A DNA stretch of 64,000 nt from Aequorivita sinensis. Lineage in GTDB: Bacteria; Bacteroidota; Bacteroidia; Flavobacteriales; Flavobacteriaceae. The stretch spans positions 434,001 through 498,000 of the forward strand of contig NZ_VDMC01000002.1 of the NCBI RefSeq assembly GCF_006346335.1, read 5' to 3'. The notes below the pieces were generated by a model, which ran no database searches, was not told the origin of the DNA, and was given only the letters and a program-made list of their open reading frames with translations. The position numbers and the translations under genes are program-made. Below are positions 17,557 to 27,470 of this stretch, in pieces. Numbering within the stretch: the first letter of the stretch is position 1; each line of letters opens with the position of its first letter.

Positions 17557-17847
17557 TTACGATAGTTGCTCCTCCAGGATTTGATTTAAAGCCCTTAGCC
17601 TTTCTTCTGCTTCCTTGGTTTCACTAGATCTATCTATTTGTTTTTGCTCTACCTGGGCAGCAAACTGGAGGGCGCTCATTGCTAACACATCCTGTTTGTC
17701 ACGCACGGCATAACTTTGCTCGAACTTCTTAATCATTTCTTCTATCTTCTTCGCCGCCAATCTCAACCCCTCCTCCTGCGAAGGATTGATAGTCAAGGGA
17801 TAAACCCTGTCTGCTATCGATAGTTTTATTTTTAATTGTTCTGACAT
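17557..17847 (-). CDS. zapA: Cell division protein ZapA
   Basis: I start at the ATG at 17847 (MSEQLKIKLSIADRVYPLTI), where the ZapA fold begins; an in-frame ATG at 17874 would add nine residues and overlap the upstream gene. The 96-aa protein has the beta-rich N-terminal domain (IADRVYPLTINPSQEEGLRLAAKKIEEM) and a C-terminal coiled coil (QVEQKQIDRSSETKEAEERL). ZapA binds and bundles FtsZ filaments at midcell. It sits 7 bp downstream of a coiled-coil gene and just upstream of the 6S-like RNA. Confidence 0.88.
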   Translation of the reverse strand: MSEQLKIKLSIADRVYPLTINPSQEEGLRLAAKKIEEMIKKFEQSYAVRDKQDVLAMSALQFAAQVEQKQIDRSSETKEAEERLRALNQILEEQLS

Positions 17848-17854
17848 TGTTATA

Positions 17855-18145
17855 TTATTCGGAAAGTTGGGCAATACATTGATCTATTTCCCGAACTAAA
17901 GCGTTTATCTTGAGTTTCGTTTCTCGTTTATGTTGGTCACTGCCAAGCATTGAGTTTGCGAGTTTTAATGAATTGTTTTTTTCGGTTAAAGCTTCAATTT
18001 CTTGTTCAAATTGCTGCTGTTTTAACTTTAAATTGATTATCTCTTCTTCCAATTGAGCATTGGCAGTTTTTAATTTCTCGTGCTTGTTAAGCAACTGACC
18101 CACTCTATTCTCAAGAGAATCAACAATTTCAGAAAGATTACTCAT
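17855..18145 (-). CDS. Small coiled-coil protein upstream of zapA (ZapB-like?)
   Basis: The 96-aa protein is almost entirely heptad-patterned coiled coil (for example LENRVGQLLNKHEKLKTANA and LEEEIINLKLKQQQFEQEIE), and a short basic-to-acidic tail ends IDQCIAQLSE. It has no signal peptide or membrane segment. Co-location with zapA and its architecture suggest a division-associated partner, functionally like E. coli ZapB, but coiled coils match many things and the assignment is an inference. It is probably the first gene of the unit that also contains zapA and the 6S-like RNA. Confidence 0.7.
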   Translation of the reverse strand: MSNLSEIVDSLENRVGQLLNKHEKLKTANAQLEEEIINLKLKQQQFEQEIEALTEKNNSLKLANSMLGSDQHKRETKLKINALVREIDQCIAQLSE

Positions 18146-18687
18146 TAAAATTTTTGTTCAATACTTCTTTCACAAAGTTAGCATACCCTTGCTAAAACAC
18201 AAACAGTTTTCTGTTATTTTTTCAGTATTTTATAATGATAAACCAAATAATTGTGGTATCACAAAGAAATTTGCAAAACTATCTTTGATAATCAACCTAT
18301 TGCAGTTCGCTATCTATGCAAATTCTAAACAAAAGGTTATTAACAATTAAACTCTTAAGGCCTAAGTTTATCTCGATCATAAGCAACCTGGTTACTTTCC
18401 TCCGCAAATTCTAATACAAAATACAAAACTCTATACTTAAAGTGATTTTTCACTAGGACACACCTAAATCTTTTGTTTTTAAGTTTTTATAAATATACAA
18501 CAATCAATTTTTAGATCTGGATTAAGCGCATTAATTCTTTCTATAAAGAGTTATTTTGTAATAATTTAATCAGACTTTAATAATTATTGCAAGAAATAAG
18601 GATTCAAATTAAAATAGAATCAGCATACATATCGTTAATTAAGTTGTTGTCCCTTTTTTATTCCTAACGTATTATTATTTTTACACT
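18146..18687. other. Divergent intergenic region, no gene seen
   Basis: A 540-bp AT-rich gap between the division unit (minus) and the M23 peptidase (plus). It must carry both promoters. I see no convincing ORF, tRNA or strong hairpin. Confidence 0.5.
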
Positions 18688-20379
18688 ATGAAAAAAATTT
18701 TATCGTTACTCCTACTTATCGGGAGCTTTACTTATGCCCAAAACAATTTTCCTAAAAATTATTTTTCAAACCCATTGGATATAAAAATGATCCTCTCTGG
18801 AAGTTTTGGTGAGCTTCGTTCTAATCATTTCCACAGCGGTTTAGATATAAAAACGCAACAACGCGAAGGGATGCCAGTTTACGCCCCTGCAGATGGGTAT
18901 GTAAGCAGAATTAAAGTTAGTCATTACGGGTATGGAAAAGCGCTATATATTTTACACCCTAATGGATACACCACGGTTTATGGACATTTAAGAAGCTATG
19001 CAGGAGAAATTGAAAAACATGTAAAGGAAACCCAGTACGCAAAAGAATCATTCGAAATAGAACTTTTTCCTGACAAAAATTTCTTAGCTGTTAAAAAAGG
19101 AGACTTAATTGCATATACAGGAAACACAGGAGGTAGCGGCGGCCCACACTTACATTATGAAATCCGTGATGCCTCACAAAGACCGATTAATCCACTTCAT
19201 TTTGGTATCGATATTCCAGATTCTAAAGCTCCGTTATTAATGGGTGTTTTCGCTTATACAGTAGATGAAGATGGACACGTAAATCAAAGTCAAAATAGAA
19301 CTAAATTAAGACTGATTAAGCAAAAAGATGGCACCTATAAAACCGAAGGCATTAAAGCTTATGGCAAAATCGGGTTTGGAGTAACTACCTACGACCAGTT
19401 TGATGGAGCTTCAAATAAAAACGGTAGTTATAGAATTCAAACAAATTTTAATGGTTCTGAAAAATTTGAAGTTACCTTCGATAAGTTTTCATTCTCTGAA
19501 ACTCGCTACCTCAACAGGTATATAGATTATGAATACTTTGAGACAAATAAAAGTAGAATTCAAAAGCTTTTTAGAGAAAAGAATAATCCATTAAGCGTAA
19601 TCACCTACGAAGACGATAATGGATATGTAACGGTAAAAGATAGTTTACATTCAATTTATACCATTAGCATCAACGACTTAAAAGGAAATACAACTTTTGT
19701 TACAATTCCAATTGAAGGGGCTAAAATGGATATCCTCGATCCGAAAAACAATAAGGTTACCGACGATTATATCAATGCAGATCACGCTACTTCAATTACA
19801 AAGGGTAAATTCAGCATTTATATTCCGGCTAATAGTTTATACGAAGACACTTATTTAGACATTCGCGCCGATGGAGATACATTAATATTTCACGAAGATA
19901 TTGTACCAATTCACACCAACATCACCTTATCGGCAGATATTTCGTCTTATAGAGAAGAAGACAAAGACAAGCTTTATTTAGGTAGATTAAACACCAAGGG
20001 CGAACCTTATTACACTTCTACCAGTAGAAACGGCGATAAACTTGTAGCCAAAACAAGAACATTTGGAAAGTACATCATTGCATCAGATACAATTCCACCT
20101 GAGATAGAGCCTGTTAATTTTTCAGAAGACAAATGGATAAGCAATGAGAATTTTCTAAAAATTAAAATCAAAGATGACTTAAGTGGTATTAGCTCGTATA
20201 GAGCTACCATCAACGGAAAATTCATTTTAACAGAATATGATTATAAATCAGACGTTCTAGTTTATAATTTTAACGACAATGTAAACTTAGAAACTGAAAA
20301 TAATTTGAAACTTATAGTGATTGATAATGTAGGAAATAGTGCTACATTTGAAACAAAATTTTTCAGAAAACACCCCTAA
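18688..20379 (+). CDS. M23-family (LytM-like) peptidase, secreted
   Basis: The 563-aa protein has a signal peptide (1-17, ending TYA). An N-terminal peptidase domain follows with the zinc ligands His49 and Asp53 (HFHSGLDIKT) and the catalytic HxH His154/His156 (GGPHLHYEIRD). The remaining 380 residues are beta-rich domains of unknown role (IYIPANSLYEDTYLDI, SEDKWISNENFLKIKIKDDL). The family cleaves peptidoglycan cross-links or acts in envelope remodelling; all zinc-site residues are intact, so activity is plausible. It is followed 9 bp later by a TonB-dependent receptor gene, probably in the same operon. Confidence 0.88.
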   Translation: MKKILSLLLLIGSFTYAQNNFPKNYFSNPLDIKMILSGSFGELRSNHFHSGLDIKTQQREGMPVYAPADGYVSRIKVSHYGYGKALYILHPNGYTTVYGHLRSYAGEIEKHVKETQYAKESFEIELFPDKNFLAVKKGDLIAYTGNTGGSGGPHLHYEIRDASQRPINPLHFGIDIPDSKAPLLMGVFAYTVDEDGHVNQSQNRTKLRLIKQKDGTYKTEGIKAYGKIGFGVTTYDQFDGASNKNGSYRIQTNFNGSEKFEVTFDKFSFSETRYLNRYIDYEYFETNKSRIQKLFREKNNPLSVITYEDDNGYVTVKDSLHSIYTISINDLKGNTTFVTIPIEGAKMDILDPKNNKVTDDYINADHATSITKGKFSIYIPANSLYEDTYLDIRADGDTLIFHEDIVPIHTNITLSADISSYREEDKDKLYLGRLNTKGEPYYTSTSRNGDKLVAKTRTFGKYIIASDTIPPEIEPVNFSEDKWISNENFLKIKIKDDLSGISSYRATINGKFILTEYDYKSDVLVYNFNDNVNLETENNLKLIVIDNVGNSATFETKFFRKHP

Positions 20380-20388
20380 TTCAAGCTT

Positions 20389-22848
20389 TTGAAAACAATA
20401 AAACTATCGCTCACACTTTTCTTTTTATGTTTTGCAACCGTTGTGTTTGCTCAAAAATCGATTGTAAAAGGAATTATTCTTGACGAAAACAACTTTCCCG
20501 TAGCTGGGGCAAATGTAACCCATAACGACACTGGAACTATTTCAGATTTTAATGGGTTCTACTTACTTAAAGTACCATCAAATCAAGATGTTACTATCGT
20601 TTTTTCGCATGTAAGTCATAAAAAAGTACAAGTAACCGTGAACCTTTCTCCAAATGAGGATTACGAGTTAAACCCTGTAATGAACACTACTATTGAGCAA
20701 ATAAGTGAAGTTGTAATTTCGGGTAGAGAAAACAAACGCGTTGAAGGGGTAACTACTATTTCACCAGAGGTAATTCGTAAAATGGTAGGTGCAAATGCGG
20801 GTGTTGAAAACCTTCTAAAATCACTTCCAGGTGTAAATGGTAATGACGAATTAAGTACTCAATACGCTGTTCGTGGTGGTAATTACGACGAAAACTTAGT
20901 TTATGTTAATGAAATTGAAGTTTATCGTCCTTTCTTAATTAGAAGCGGGCAACAAGAAGGGTTAAGCTTTGTAAATAGTGACCTTACGAGCAATGTAGAT
21001 TTCTCAGCTGGTGGATTTCAAGCAAAATATGGGGATAAACTTTCTTCTGTTCTAGACATTACCTATCGCCGCCCAGTAAATTTTGGTGCTTCCATAGAAG
21101 CTAGTTTATTAGGAGCTAGTGGTTCTGTAGAAGGGGTTTCAAAAAATGGTCGTCTATCAGGTATTTTCGGAATTCGCTACCGCGACAACAGTCTTTTTGT
21201 TCAAGCAAAAGAAACAGAAACCAATTACAGACCAAAATTCGCAGATGCCCAAACATATCTTACTTATAAATTCAGCAATAAATTTGAACTTGGATTCTTA
21301 GGTAATATATCAATTAACGAATACAATTACAGACCGCTAACAAGACAGACTAACTTCGGTACAATTTCCGATCCTATTGCGCTACTTGTGTTTTATGAAG
21401 GTCAAGAAGAAGATAGATACAACACTTATTTTGGAGCTTTAAAATCAACTTGGGTTGTTTCAGATAATTACACAGCTAAGTTCATCGGATCCGTTTATCA
21501 AACTACTGAACAAGAATATTACGACATCCTTGCCGAATATCGTTTAGGTGAAGTAAACACAGACCTAGGAGGAGAAGACTTAGGACAAGTAGAGTTTACA
21601 AGAGGTATTGGCGGGCAACTTACTCACGCTAGAAACGACTTGGATGCCTTAATCCTTAACTTCGAACACAAGGGGAATTTATCTATTGAAGATAACAATA
21701 TTGAATACGGAATAAAATACACTCACGAGGATATTCGCGACCGTGTAAACGAATACGAAATTATCGACTCGGCTGGGTTTTCAATTCGCCCACCTATTTT
21801 CCCTCCTAACAATCAACCTTACTCTCCAGATACTTCGCCAATTGTTCCTTACACAAACGTAAGAGCAATGAATGATACGCAAATAGACCGTATATCTGGT
21901 TATGCTCAATGGAGTAGAAAAACTACTCTTGGAGGTAGCGACCTTTGGTTAAATGCAGGTGTTCGTGCGCACAATTGGACCGTAAGCGGACAAAACATTA
22001 CAAGTACATCACAAACTGTATTTAGTCCTCGAGCACAGGTTTCTTTAAAACCAGATTGGGAAATGGATATGCTTTTCCGTCTTTCGGGAGGTATGTACCA
22101 CCAACCACCGTTCTATCGCGAGTTAAGAGATTCAACAGGAACTGTACGTCCCGGAGTTAAGGCACAAAAATCTGTACACATTGTATTTGGAAACGATTAC
22201 AGCTTCAAAATGTGGGACCGCGAATTTAGATTGAATTCTGAAGTATATTACAAACACCTAGATAATGTTAATCCATATACGTTAGAAAACGTTCGTATTC
22301 GATATCGTGCAAACAACAGTGCTGTTGCTTATGCTTACGGTTTAGACGTACGTCTGGCAGGAGAATTTGTTCCAGGGACAGAAAGCTGGTTGAGTTTTGG
22401 ATATTTAAAAACAGAGGAAAACATTAACGACAAAGGGTATATTTTCCGTCCTACAGATCAACGCCTAAAATTTGGTATGTTGTTTCAGGACTACGTAAAA
22501 GTTATTCCATCGCTTAAAATGTATCTTAACTTGACGTACAACACTGGACTTCCAGGTGGTTCCCCAAGTTATGCCGACCCTTATAACTATCAAACGCGTT
22601 TACCAGATTATAAGCGTGCCGATATTGGGGTTAGCTACGTAATTGTAGATGACACGAAGTTAAGAGATAGTGGGTGGTTAAAACCATTTAAGGAACTTTC
22701 GGTTGGAGCAGAAATTTTCAATATATTCGATGTTCAAAACTCAATTACAAACACTTTTGTAAGAGATGTTTATAGCAAACTTCAATACGCTATTCCGAAT
22801 TACTTAACACCGAGAATTTTTAATGTGAAGCTTTCAGCGAAGTTTTAA
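20389..22848 (+). CDS. TonB-dependent outer-membrane receptor
   Basis: It starts at a TTG (MKTIKLSLTLFF) that gives a proper signal peptide (ending VFA). The 819 residues comprise a carboxypeptidase-like regulatory domain (about 24-105: VKGIILDENNFPVAGANV), a plug (GVENLLKSLPGVNG, YAVRGGNYDENLVYVNEIEV, about 115-225) and a 22-strand-type barrel ending FNVKLSAKF. Such receptors import a ligand across the outer membrane using TonB-ExbBD energy. No SusD partner is adjacent, so a siderophore, metal or peptide ligand is as likely as a glycan. The pairing with an M23 peptidase is the only context. Its stop codon overlaps that of the convergent gene by 4 bp. Confidence 0.9.
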   Translation: MKTIKLSLTLFFLCFATVVFAQKSIVKGIILDENNFPVAGANVTHNDTGTISDFNGFYLLKVPSNQDVTIVFSHVSHKKVQVTVNLSPNEDYELNPVMNTTIEQISEVVISGRENKRVEGVTTISPEVIRKMVGANAGVENLLKSLPGVNGNDELSTQYAVRGGNYDENLVYVNEIEVYRPFLIRSGQQEGLSFVNSDLTSNVDFSAGGFQAKYGDKLSSVLDITYRRPVNFGASIEASLLGASGSVEGVSKNGRLSGIFGIRYRDNSLFVQAKETETNYRPKFADAQTYLTYKFSNKFELGFLGNISINEYNYRPLTRQTNFGTISDPIALLVFYEGQEEDRYNTYFGALKSTWVVSDNYTAKFIGSVYQTTEQEYYDILAEYRLGEVNTDLGGEDLGQVEFTRGIGGQLTHARNDLDALILNFEHKGNLSIEDNNIEYGIKYTHEDIRDRVNEYEIIDSAGFSIRPPIFPPNNQPYSPDTSPIVPYTNVRAMNDTQIDRISGYAQWSRKTTLGGSDLWLNAGVRAHNWTVSGQNITSTSQTVFSPRAQVSLKPDWEMDMLFRLSGGMYHQPPFYRELRDSTGTVRPGVKAQKSVHIVFGNDYSFKMWDREFRLNSEVYYKHLDNVNPYTLENVRIRYRANNSAVAYAYGLDVRLAGEFVPGTESWLSFGYLKTEENINDKGYIFRPTDQRLKFGMLFQDYVKVIPSLKMYLNLTYNTGLPGGSPSYADPYNYQTRLPDYKRADIGVSYVIVDDTKLRDSGWLKPFKELSVGAEIFNIFDVQNSITNTFVRDVYSKLQYAIPNYLTPRIFNVKLSAKF

Positions 22849-23609
22849 GCTCGAGAACGCTGCCTTTTACGCTTTCTCAGCTTTTTGCTGTTTTTCTTTT
22901 TCTGAAAATTACGACTGTACTTCAGCATAGTTTCATAGGTTTCTGAAGAGCTTTTATTGTAGAGTTTAGCATACTCATCGGCCATAATCTTAACCATAGT
23001 TTTTGAAGGCCAGAGTCTGCGGAAGTTGTTCATTCGCTTTTCAAAACTCATAGGTTCAAATCTCATTCTATTCAAATCAATTAAATAGAATTCGTATTTG
23101 TTATTTCCTACATCGGTAATTAAAGTATTCCCAGGGGAATGATCTAAAAAGTTTACTCCGTTTTCGTGTAGTTTAAAAGTGAATTGGGTAAACTGTCGTA
23201 ATATTTCTTCCCGATTTTCAAACTTCGGTTTATGAATTAAAACTCGAAAATCGAAATCGTAATCGAGGTGTTTACTTATATAATAGCTCTGTTTTAATCC
23301 AAAAGAAAAAAACTCTATATATGCTACAGGTGTTGGCGTTCCAATTCCGAAGTTAGCTAATTTAGAAGCGTACTCAAAAGAGCGTTTTGCCTTACTTTTT
23401 CTAAAGAATTGGTATATTATAGACTGAAAGAAATTAGGTGTTTTAAAACTCTTAATATTGAATACAACACCATTTAATTCTATTTTTTTTATAACATTGC
23501 GCTCACCTTTGGTTACATACTCCCCTACTTTTTCAAATTGATAAAGTGCGTCTTTCAATGCAGGTTGCAAGTGTGAATATTTTGGATTGATTACGAAATT
23601 CTCGCGCAT
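22845..23609 (-). CDS. Kdo/LPS kinase-like protein
   Basis: The 254-aa protein belongs to the lipopolysaccharide-kinase (KdkA/WaaP, InaA-like) branch of the protein-kinase fold. The catalytic loop FLDHSPGNTLI gives Asp156 and Asn161, and IDLNRMRF gives the metal-binding Asp178. An N-terminal Lys-containing strand (VFNIKSFKTPNF) fits the ATP lobe. The C-terminus is very basic (KKKNSKKLRKRKRQRSRA), suited to the inner-membrane surface. It probably phosphorylates Kdo or inner-core sugar of lipid A. The glycosyltransferases next to it support an LPS-core role. Confidence 0.82.
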   Translation of the reverse strand: MRENFVINPKYSHLQPALKDALYQFEKVGEYVTKGERNVIKKIELNGVVFNIKSFKTPNFFQSIIYQFFRKSKAKRSFEYASKLANFGIGTPTPVAYIEFFSFGLKQSYYISKHLDYDFDFRVLIHKPKFENREEILRQFTQFTFKLHENGVNFLDHSPGNTLITDVGNNKYEFYLIDLNRMRFEPMSFEKRMNNFRRLWPSKTMVKIMADEYAKLYNKSSSETYETMLKYSRNFQKKKNSKKLRKRKRQRSRA

Positions 23610-23768
23610 TTTTAATATTTATACAGTCAAAAAAGGTATTTTGCGAAGGTAATTTAAAATCTTTATCCCGTGCTTATGCTGTGGGATTTTATACGAAAAT
23701 ACAAACTTTACTTTAAGGCGATGTTCAAAATTTGGCAAAGAAGACGAAGTCTAACAAAGTAATACACT

Positions 23769-24842
23769 ATGAAGAAAATACTAATCATACAAAACAAACG
23801 TATTGGCGATGTGCTACTGAGCTCTGTTATTGCTAATAATATTAAAAAAGTATTTCCTAATAGTGAAGTTTCCTTTTTTGCTTACGATTATACTATTGGT
23901 GTACTTGAAAACAACCCAAATATCGATCGTATATTTTCAATAAACCAAAAAGAGCTTAAGCGTCTGCCCAAACTTTTTGAAACTGCTTTAAAAATTAGAG
24001 AGCAGAATTACGATATTATCTTCGACCCTTATGCTAAGTTTCAAAGTAGAATTATTTGTCTTACAAGCAAAGCTCAGTACAGAGTTGGCTTCAAAAAAGC
24101 ACATAAAAAACTAAAACTTCCTTTTTATACGCATCCAATAAATTTTAAAAAGAAAGCCACATTGCCTTGCGGAAGAGGGATTGAGGATAGAGTTAACTTA
24201 GTACATCAAGTTTTTCCATTGGCAGAACCTGACTATGTACCAAAAATATATTTAAGCGAAATAGAGAAATCCGAAAATAAATTACAAAACATTAGTGGGC
24301 CTGTTATAATGTTTGGGGTTTTAGGAAGCACGCCAAATAAATCTATGCCCTACGAGTATATTGTTGAGCTTATAGATTTTGTCACCAAAAACTATAAGGC
24401 TACCATCCTTTTCAATTATGCACCTCATCAAAAAGAAGAAGCTTTAAAAATATACAATGCGTGTGCGCACAAGGAAAAGATAAATATGGAAATTTATGAA
24501 TATAGCATTCGTGGCTTTGCAGTATTAATGAGTCAATGCGATATGTTAATCAGTAATGAAGGAGGCAGTGTTCACATAGCAAAGGCGGTAAACAAACCAA
24601 CTTTCACAATATACTCACCTTATATAGATAAAGATGCTTGGAATAGTTTTGAAGATGAAGTATTCCATCAATCCATTCATCTACTAGAAGAAGTTCCAGA
24701 CCTATTTAAAAGCTTTACTCCAGAAGAAAGAAGGTCGATTGAGAAAAACCCTCAAGAGCTTTACAAGGAATTAAAATCTGAAATGATTCTCAAAAAGTTG
24801 AAGCCCTATTTAGCGCATCACCTTTCTGATGTAAAAGTCTAG
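23769..24842 (+). CDS. Glycosyltransferase family 9 (heptosyltransferase-like)
   Basis: The 357-aa GT-B-fold protein begins KRIGDVLLSSVIANNIKKVF, the family's nucleotide-sugar and acceptor loop. It has IIFDPYAKFQSRI, PVIMFGVLGSTPNKSMPYEY and the C-terminal donor site MLISNEGGSVHIAKAVNKPT, as in ADP-heptose:LPS heptosyltransferases (RfaF/WaaC). It probably adds a core sugar to the Kdo-lipid A acceptor at the inner membrane; whether the donor is heptose cannot be told. It is divergent from the Kdo kinase, and its stop codon overlaps the convergent GT2 gene within CTAG. Confidence 0.85.
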   Translation: MKKILIIQNKRIGDVLLSSVIANNIKKVFPNSEVSFFAYDYTIGVLENNPNIDRIFSINQKELKRLPKLFETALKIREQNYDIIFDPYAKFQSRIICLTSKAQYRVGFKKAHKKLKLPFYTHPINFKKKATLPCGRGIEDRVNLVHQVFPLAEPDYVPKIYLSEIEKSENKLQNISGPVIMFGVLGSTPNKSMPYEYIVELIDFVTKNYKATILFNYAPHQKEEALKIYNACAHKEKINMEIYEYSIRGFAVLMSQCDMLISNEGGSVHIAKAVNKPTFTIYSPYIDKDAWNSFEDEVFHQSIHLLEEVPDLFKSFTPEERRSIEKNPQELYKELKSEMILKKLKPYLAHHLSDVKV

Positions 24843-26524
24843 TTAGTTTCTACTTTTTCCTTTAAAACACTTTCAGGAGCATCAGTCTTTAGAATTCCGT
24901 ATTTCGTCCAAACTCTTTTTTCTTGTTTTGTAATACGTCTTATAGCTTTGTTTTTTACAAACATGTCTTTAGTAACATACCCTCGAGCGTGATCTAAATG
25001 TAAGGTTACTGTGCTATATCGAATTTGAAGGGGTTTTATTCCGTAGTTCATTAAGCGCTCGCCCATTTCACGGTCTTCCCCACCGTATTGCATACGTTCG
25101 TCGAATCCATTTACTGCAATTACATCCTTACGCCACCCTGAAGCATTGTTACCATCCCAAGTAGCACTAGTAGGAGTAAACGTATTTAGAAAATCTTCTT
25201 TAAAACCATAAGAAGTAAGTTTGTTTATCTTGAATGTTTTCTTCAATCCTTGTTTTAATAACCATTTTGCATTAAAACAACGTTGCAGTTTTATATCTTC
25301 TCTTGTAATTTTTTTAGAAATACTCATGGTAAGTTTGAAGTAACCCGCAGAAAGAAAACATCCTGTACGACTTAAGCCAAGGTGTGTAGAAACTAAATCG
25401 TTTCTTGGAATACAATCCCCATCTGTAAAAATGAGGTACTCCCCTTTTGAAGCTACAATTGCTTTATTGAGAATTTTTGTTTTTTGAAAACCGTGGTCTT
25501 CTTGCCAAACGTGTGTGATTTTTAAAGGAGAATTCTCTTTAAAGGAATCAATCATTCTTTTGGTTTCGTCTCCCGAACCATCGTCGGCAATAATAATTTC
25601 AAAATTCTTTTCAAGTTGTTGCTCAAATCCCCAAAGTGCTTTTTGTAACCATTCAGGTTGATTGTAGGTACTTACAATAACCGAAACATAAGGCGAATCA
25701 TCATCATTTTTTACAATGCCGTAATTGGTCCATTTTTTATTTTGATTACGTGTAACCTTACGTATTGCTAAATTCTTTTCAATAGACTCTTCGTTCTTAT
25801 ACCCTCTTGGATGATCAAGATGTAAAACAACCGCATTGTAGCGAATCTGTTTACTTTTAATTCCATAATTCATCAGTCTTTCGCCAAGTTCACGATCCTG
25901 TCCGCCGTATTGCATACGTTCGTCAAAACCATTTATAGCAACAATATCTTTCTTCCACCCGGAAGCATTATGTCCATTCCAACTAGCATTAGTAGGAGTT
26001 AAAGCATTTAAAACCTTAGCTTTTACAGAACCAGAGTAAAGTTTGTTGTTTTTAAATGAAGATTTTAATCCGTGTTTTTTAAGCCACTTTACATCAAAAC
26101 ATCTTTCGGTATAAATATCTTCTTTGGTAATTTTCTTTGAAATTTCCATTGGCAGCATAAAATATCCACCTGACAGAAAATATCCTTCTTCACGATATTT
26201 TACGTGTTGTTCCACAAAATCTTTTCGCGGAATACAGTCGCCATCGCTCATAATAATATACTCGGTACTACACTGCTTAATGGCTTTATTAAGAATTTCA
26301 GACTTCTGAAAACCTTTGTCTTCGTGCCAAACGTGAACGATTGGATAGAAAACCTCTTCTTGCATTTTTTCTAGCAATAGCCGTGTTTCATCGTCTGAAC
26401 CGTCATCTGCAATTACAACTTCAAACTGTCTATATGTTTGATTATTATAACCGTACAGCACTTTTGTCAACCATTCGGTAGAATTGTAAGTGCTAATTAT
26501 TATGGAGGTGTTAAGCTGCTTCAT
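24839..26524 (-). CDS. Tandem-duplicated two-domain glycosyltransferase family 2
   Basis: The 561-aa protein is two homologous GT-A halves of about 275 residues. Half 1 has SIIISTYNSTEWL, VVIADDGSDDETR, IIMSDGDCIPRKDF, INGFDERMQYGGQDRELGER and VVLHLDHPRGY. Half 2 repeats these as SVIVSTYNQPEWL, IIIADDGSGDETK, LIFTDGDCIPRNDL, VNGFDERMQYGGEDREMGER and VTLHLDHARGY. Each half has a DGD metal-binding motif and a galactosyltransferase C-terminal (Glyco_transf_7C-like) segment, so both may be active. The architecture suggests a bifunctional or processive transferase for surface glycan. The gene product at 29367-30152 is a single-domain relative. Confidence 0.88.
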   Translation of the reverse strand: MKQLNTSIIISTYNSTEWLTKVLYGYNNQTYRQFEVVIADDGSDDETRLLLEKMQEEVFYPIVHVWHEDKGFQKSEILNKAIKQCSTEYIIMSDGDCIPRKDFVEQHVKYREEGYFLSGGYFMLPMEISKKITKEDIYTERCFDVKWLKKHGLKSSFKNNKLYSGSVKAKVLNALTPTNASWNGHNASGWKKDIVAINGFDERMQYGGQDRELGERLMNYGIKSKQIRYNAVVLHLDHPRGYKNEESIEKNLAIRKVTRNQNKKWTNYGIVKNDDDSPYVSVIVSTYNQPEWLQKALWGFEQQLEKNFEIIIADDGSGDETKRMIDSFKENSPLKITHVWQEDHGFQKTKILNKAIVASKGEYLIFTDGDCIPRNDLVSTHLGLSRTGCFLSAGYFKLTMSISKKITREDIKLQRCFNAKWLLKQGLKKTFKINKLTSYGFKEDFLNTFTPTSATWDGNNASGWRKDVIAVNGFDERMQYGGEDREMGERLMNYGIKPLQIRYSTVTLHLDHARGYVTKDMFVKNKAIRRITKQEKRVWTKYGILKTDAPESVLKEKVETN

Positions 26525-26674
26525 TTATGCAAAGATAAAGTTATTTAGGAAGTTGGCGCACAAAACAAAAAGTAGTAATTTCGAAATGTATTTTAAATCT
26601 TTAGCTAAAATTAAAAAACTGCGATTTTACGAAGAAATAATTAATTATTTTTCGTGAAATTCTGCTGAGAAAAT

Positions 26675-27412
26675 ATGCCGAAACTAACTGTAATCATACC
26701 TACTTTCAACGAAGAAGCCTATCTTGAAGACGCCTTGTTTTCAGTAGCTTTTGCCGATGAAATTATTGTTGTAGATTCATATAGCACAGACAAAACCCCA
26801 GAAATAGCTAAGAAATATGCCACTAAGTTTCTACAACGAGCGTTCGACAATTTTTCAAGTCAGAAAAACTTCGCATTAAAAGAAGCAACTGGAGATTGGA
26901 TTCTATTTATTGATGCCGACGAGCGCGTAACGCATTCTTTGGAAGCCGAAATTTTAGAAACTATACAAAATCCGGAACACGGCGGATATAAAATTAATTT
27001 TCCGCATTTTTATATGAATCGTTTTCTCTATCACCACAGCGATGATGTATTGCGATTAGTAAAGCGGGAAGGAGCAAAATTCACAGGTTCGGTCCACGAA
27101 AAATTACACTGTAACGGAAGCATAGGAAAATTAAAAAATAAAATGCTCCATTTTACCTACAAGGGACTGGATAATTATATTCAAAAAAAAGAATCGTACG
27201 CCTGGTTTCAAGCACAACAACAATTTGACAAAGGGAAAAAAGCAACTTGGCTTCACCTCTTTATAAAACCTACTTATCGATTTTTTAGATCGTTTGTATT
27301 AAAGGGAGGTTTTCGAGACGGGGTGCCAGGACTTACAGTTGCCGCTGTAAATGCATACGGAGTTTTTGAAAGGTATGTAAAGTTAATGCTATTGCGAAAA
27401 GGAATACAATAA
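26675..27412 (+). CDS. Glycosyltransferase family 2 (WaaE/KdtX-like)
   Basis: The 245-aa protein has the GT-A landmarks LTVIIPTFNEEAYLEDAL (about 3-20), IIVVDSYSTDKTPEIA and the DxD-like ILFIDADERVTH (about 85-96), then NRFLYHHSD and FTGSVHEKLH. The order matches the short LOS/LPS core beta-1,4-glucosyltransferase group. The C-terminal RFFRSFVLKGGFRDGVPGL is amphipathic and could bind the membrane. It is a close paralog of the next gene and lies in the LPS-core-like cluster. The sugar transferred is unknown. Confidence 0.88.
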   Translation: MPKLTVIIPTFNEEAYLEDALFSVAFADEIIVVDSYSTDKTPEIAKKYATKFLQRAFDNFSSQKNFALKEATGDWILFIDADERVTHSLEAEILETIQNPEHGGYKINFPHFYMNRFLYHHSDDVLRLVKREGAKFTGSVHEKLHCNGSIGKLKNKMLHFTYKGLDNYIQKKESYAWFQAQQQFDKGKKATWLHLFIKPTYRFFRSFVLKGGFRDGVPGLTVAAVNAYGVFERYVKLMLLRKGIQ

Positions 27413-27470
27413 TACACATTGTAAGTAAGAAAGGTAAAAACATTATTTTTACACAAATCACATTCAGTTT

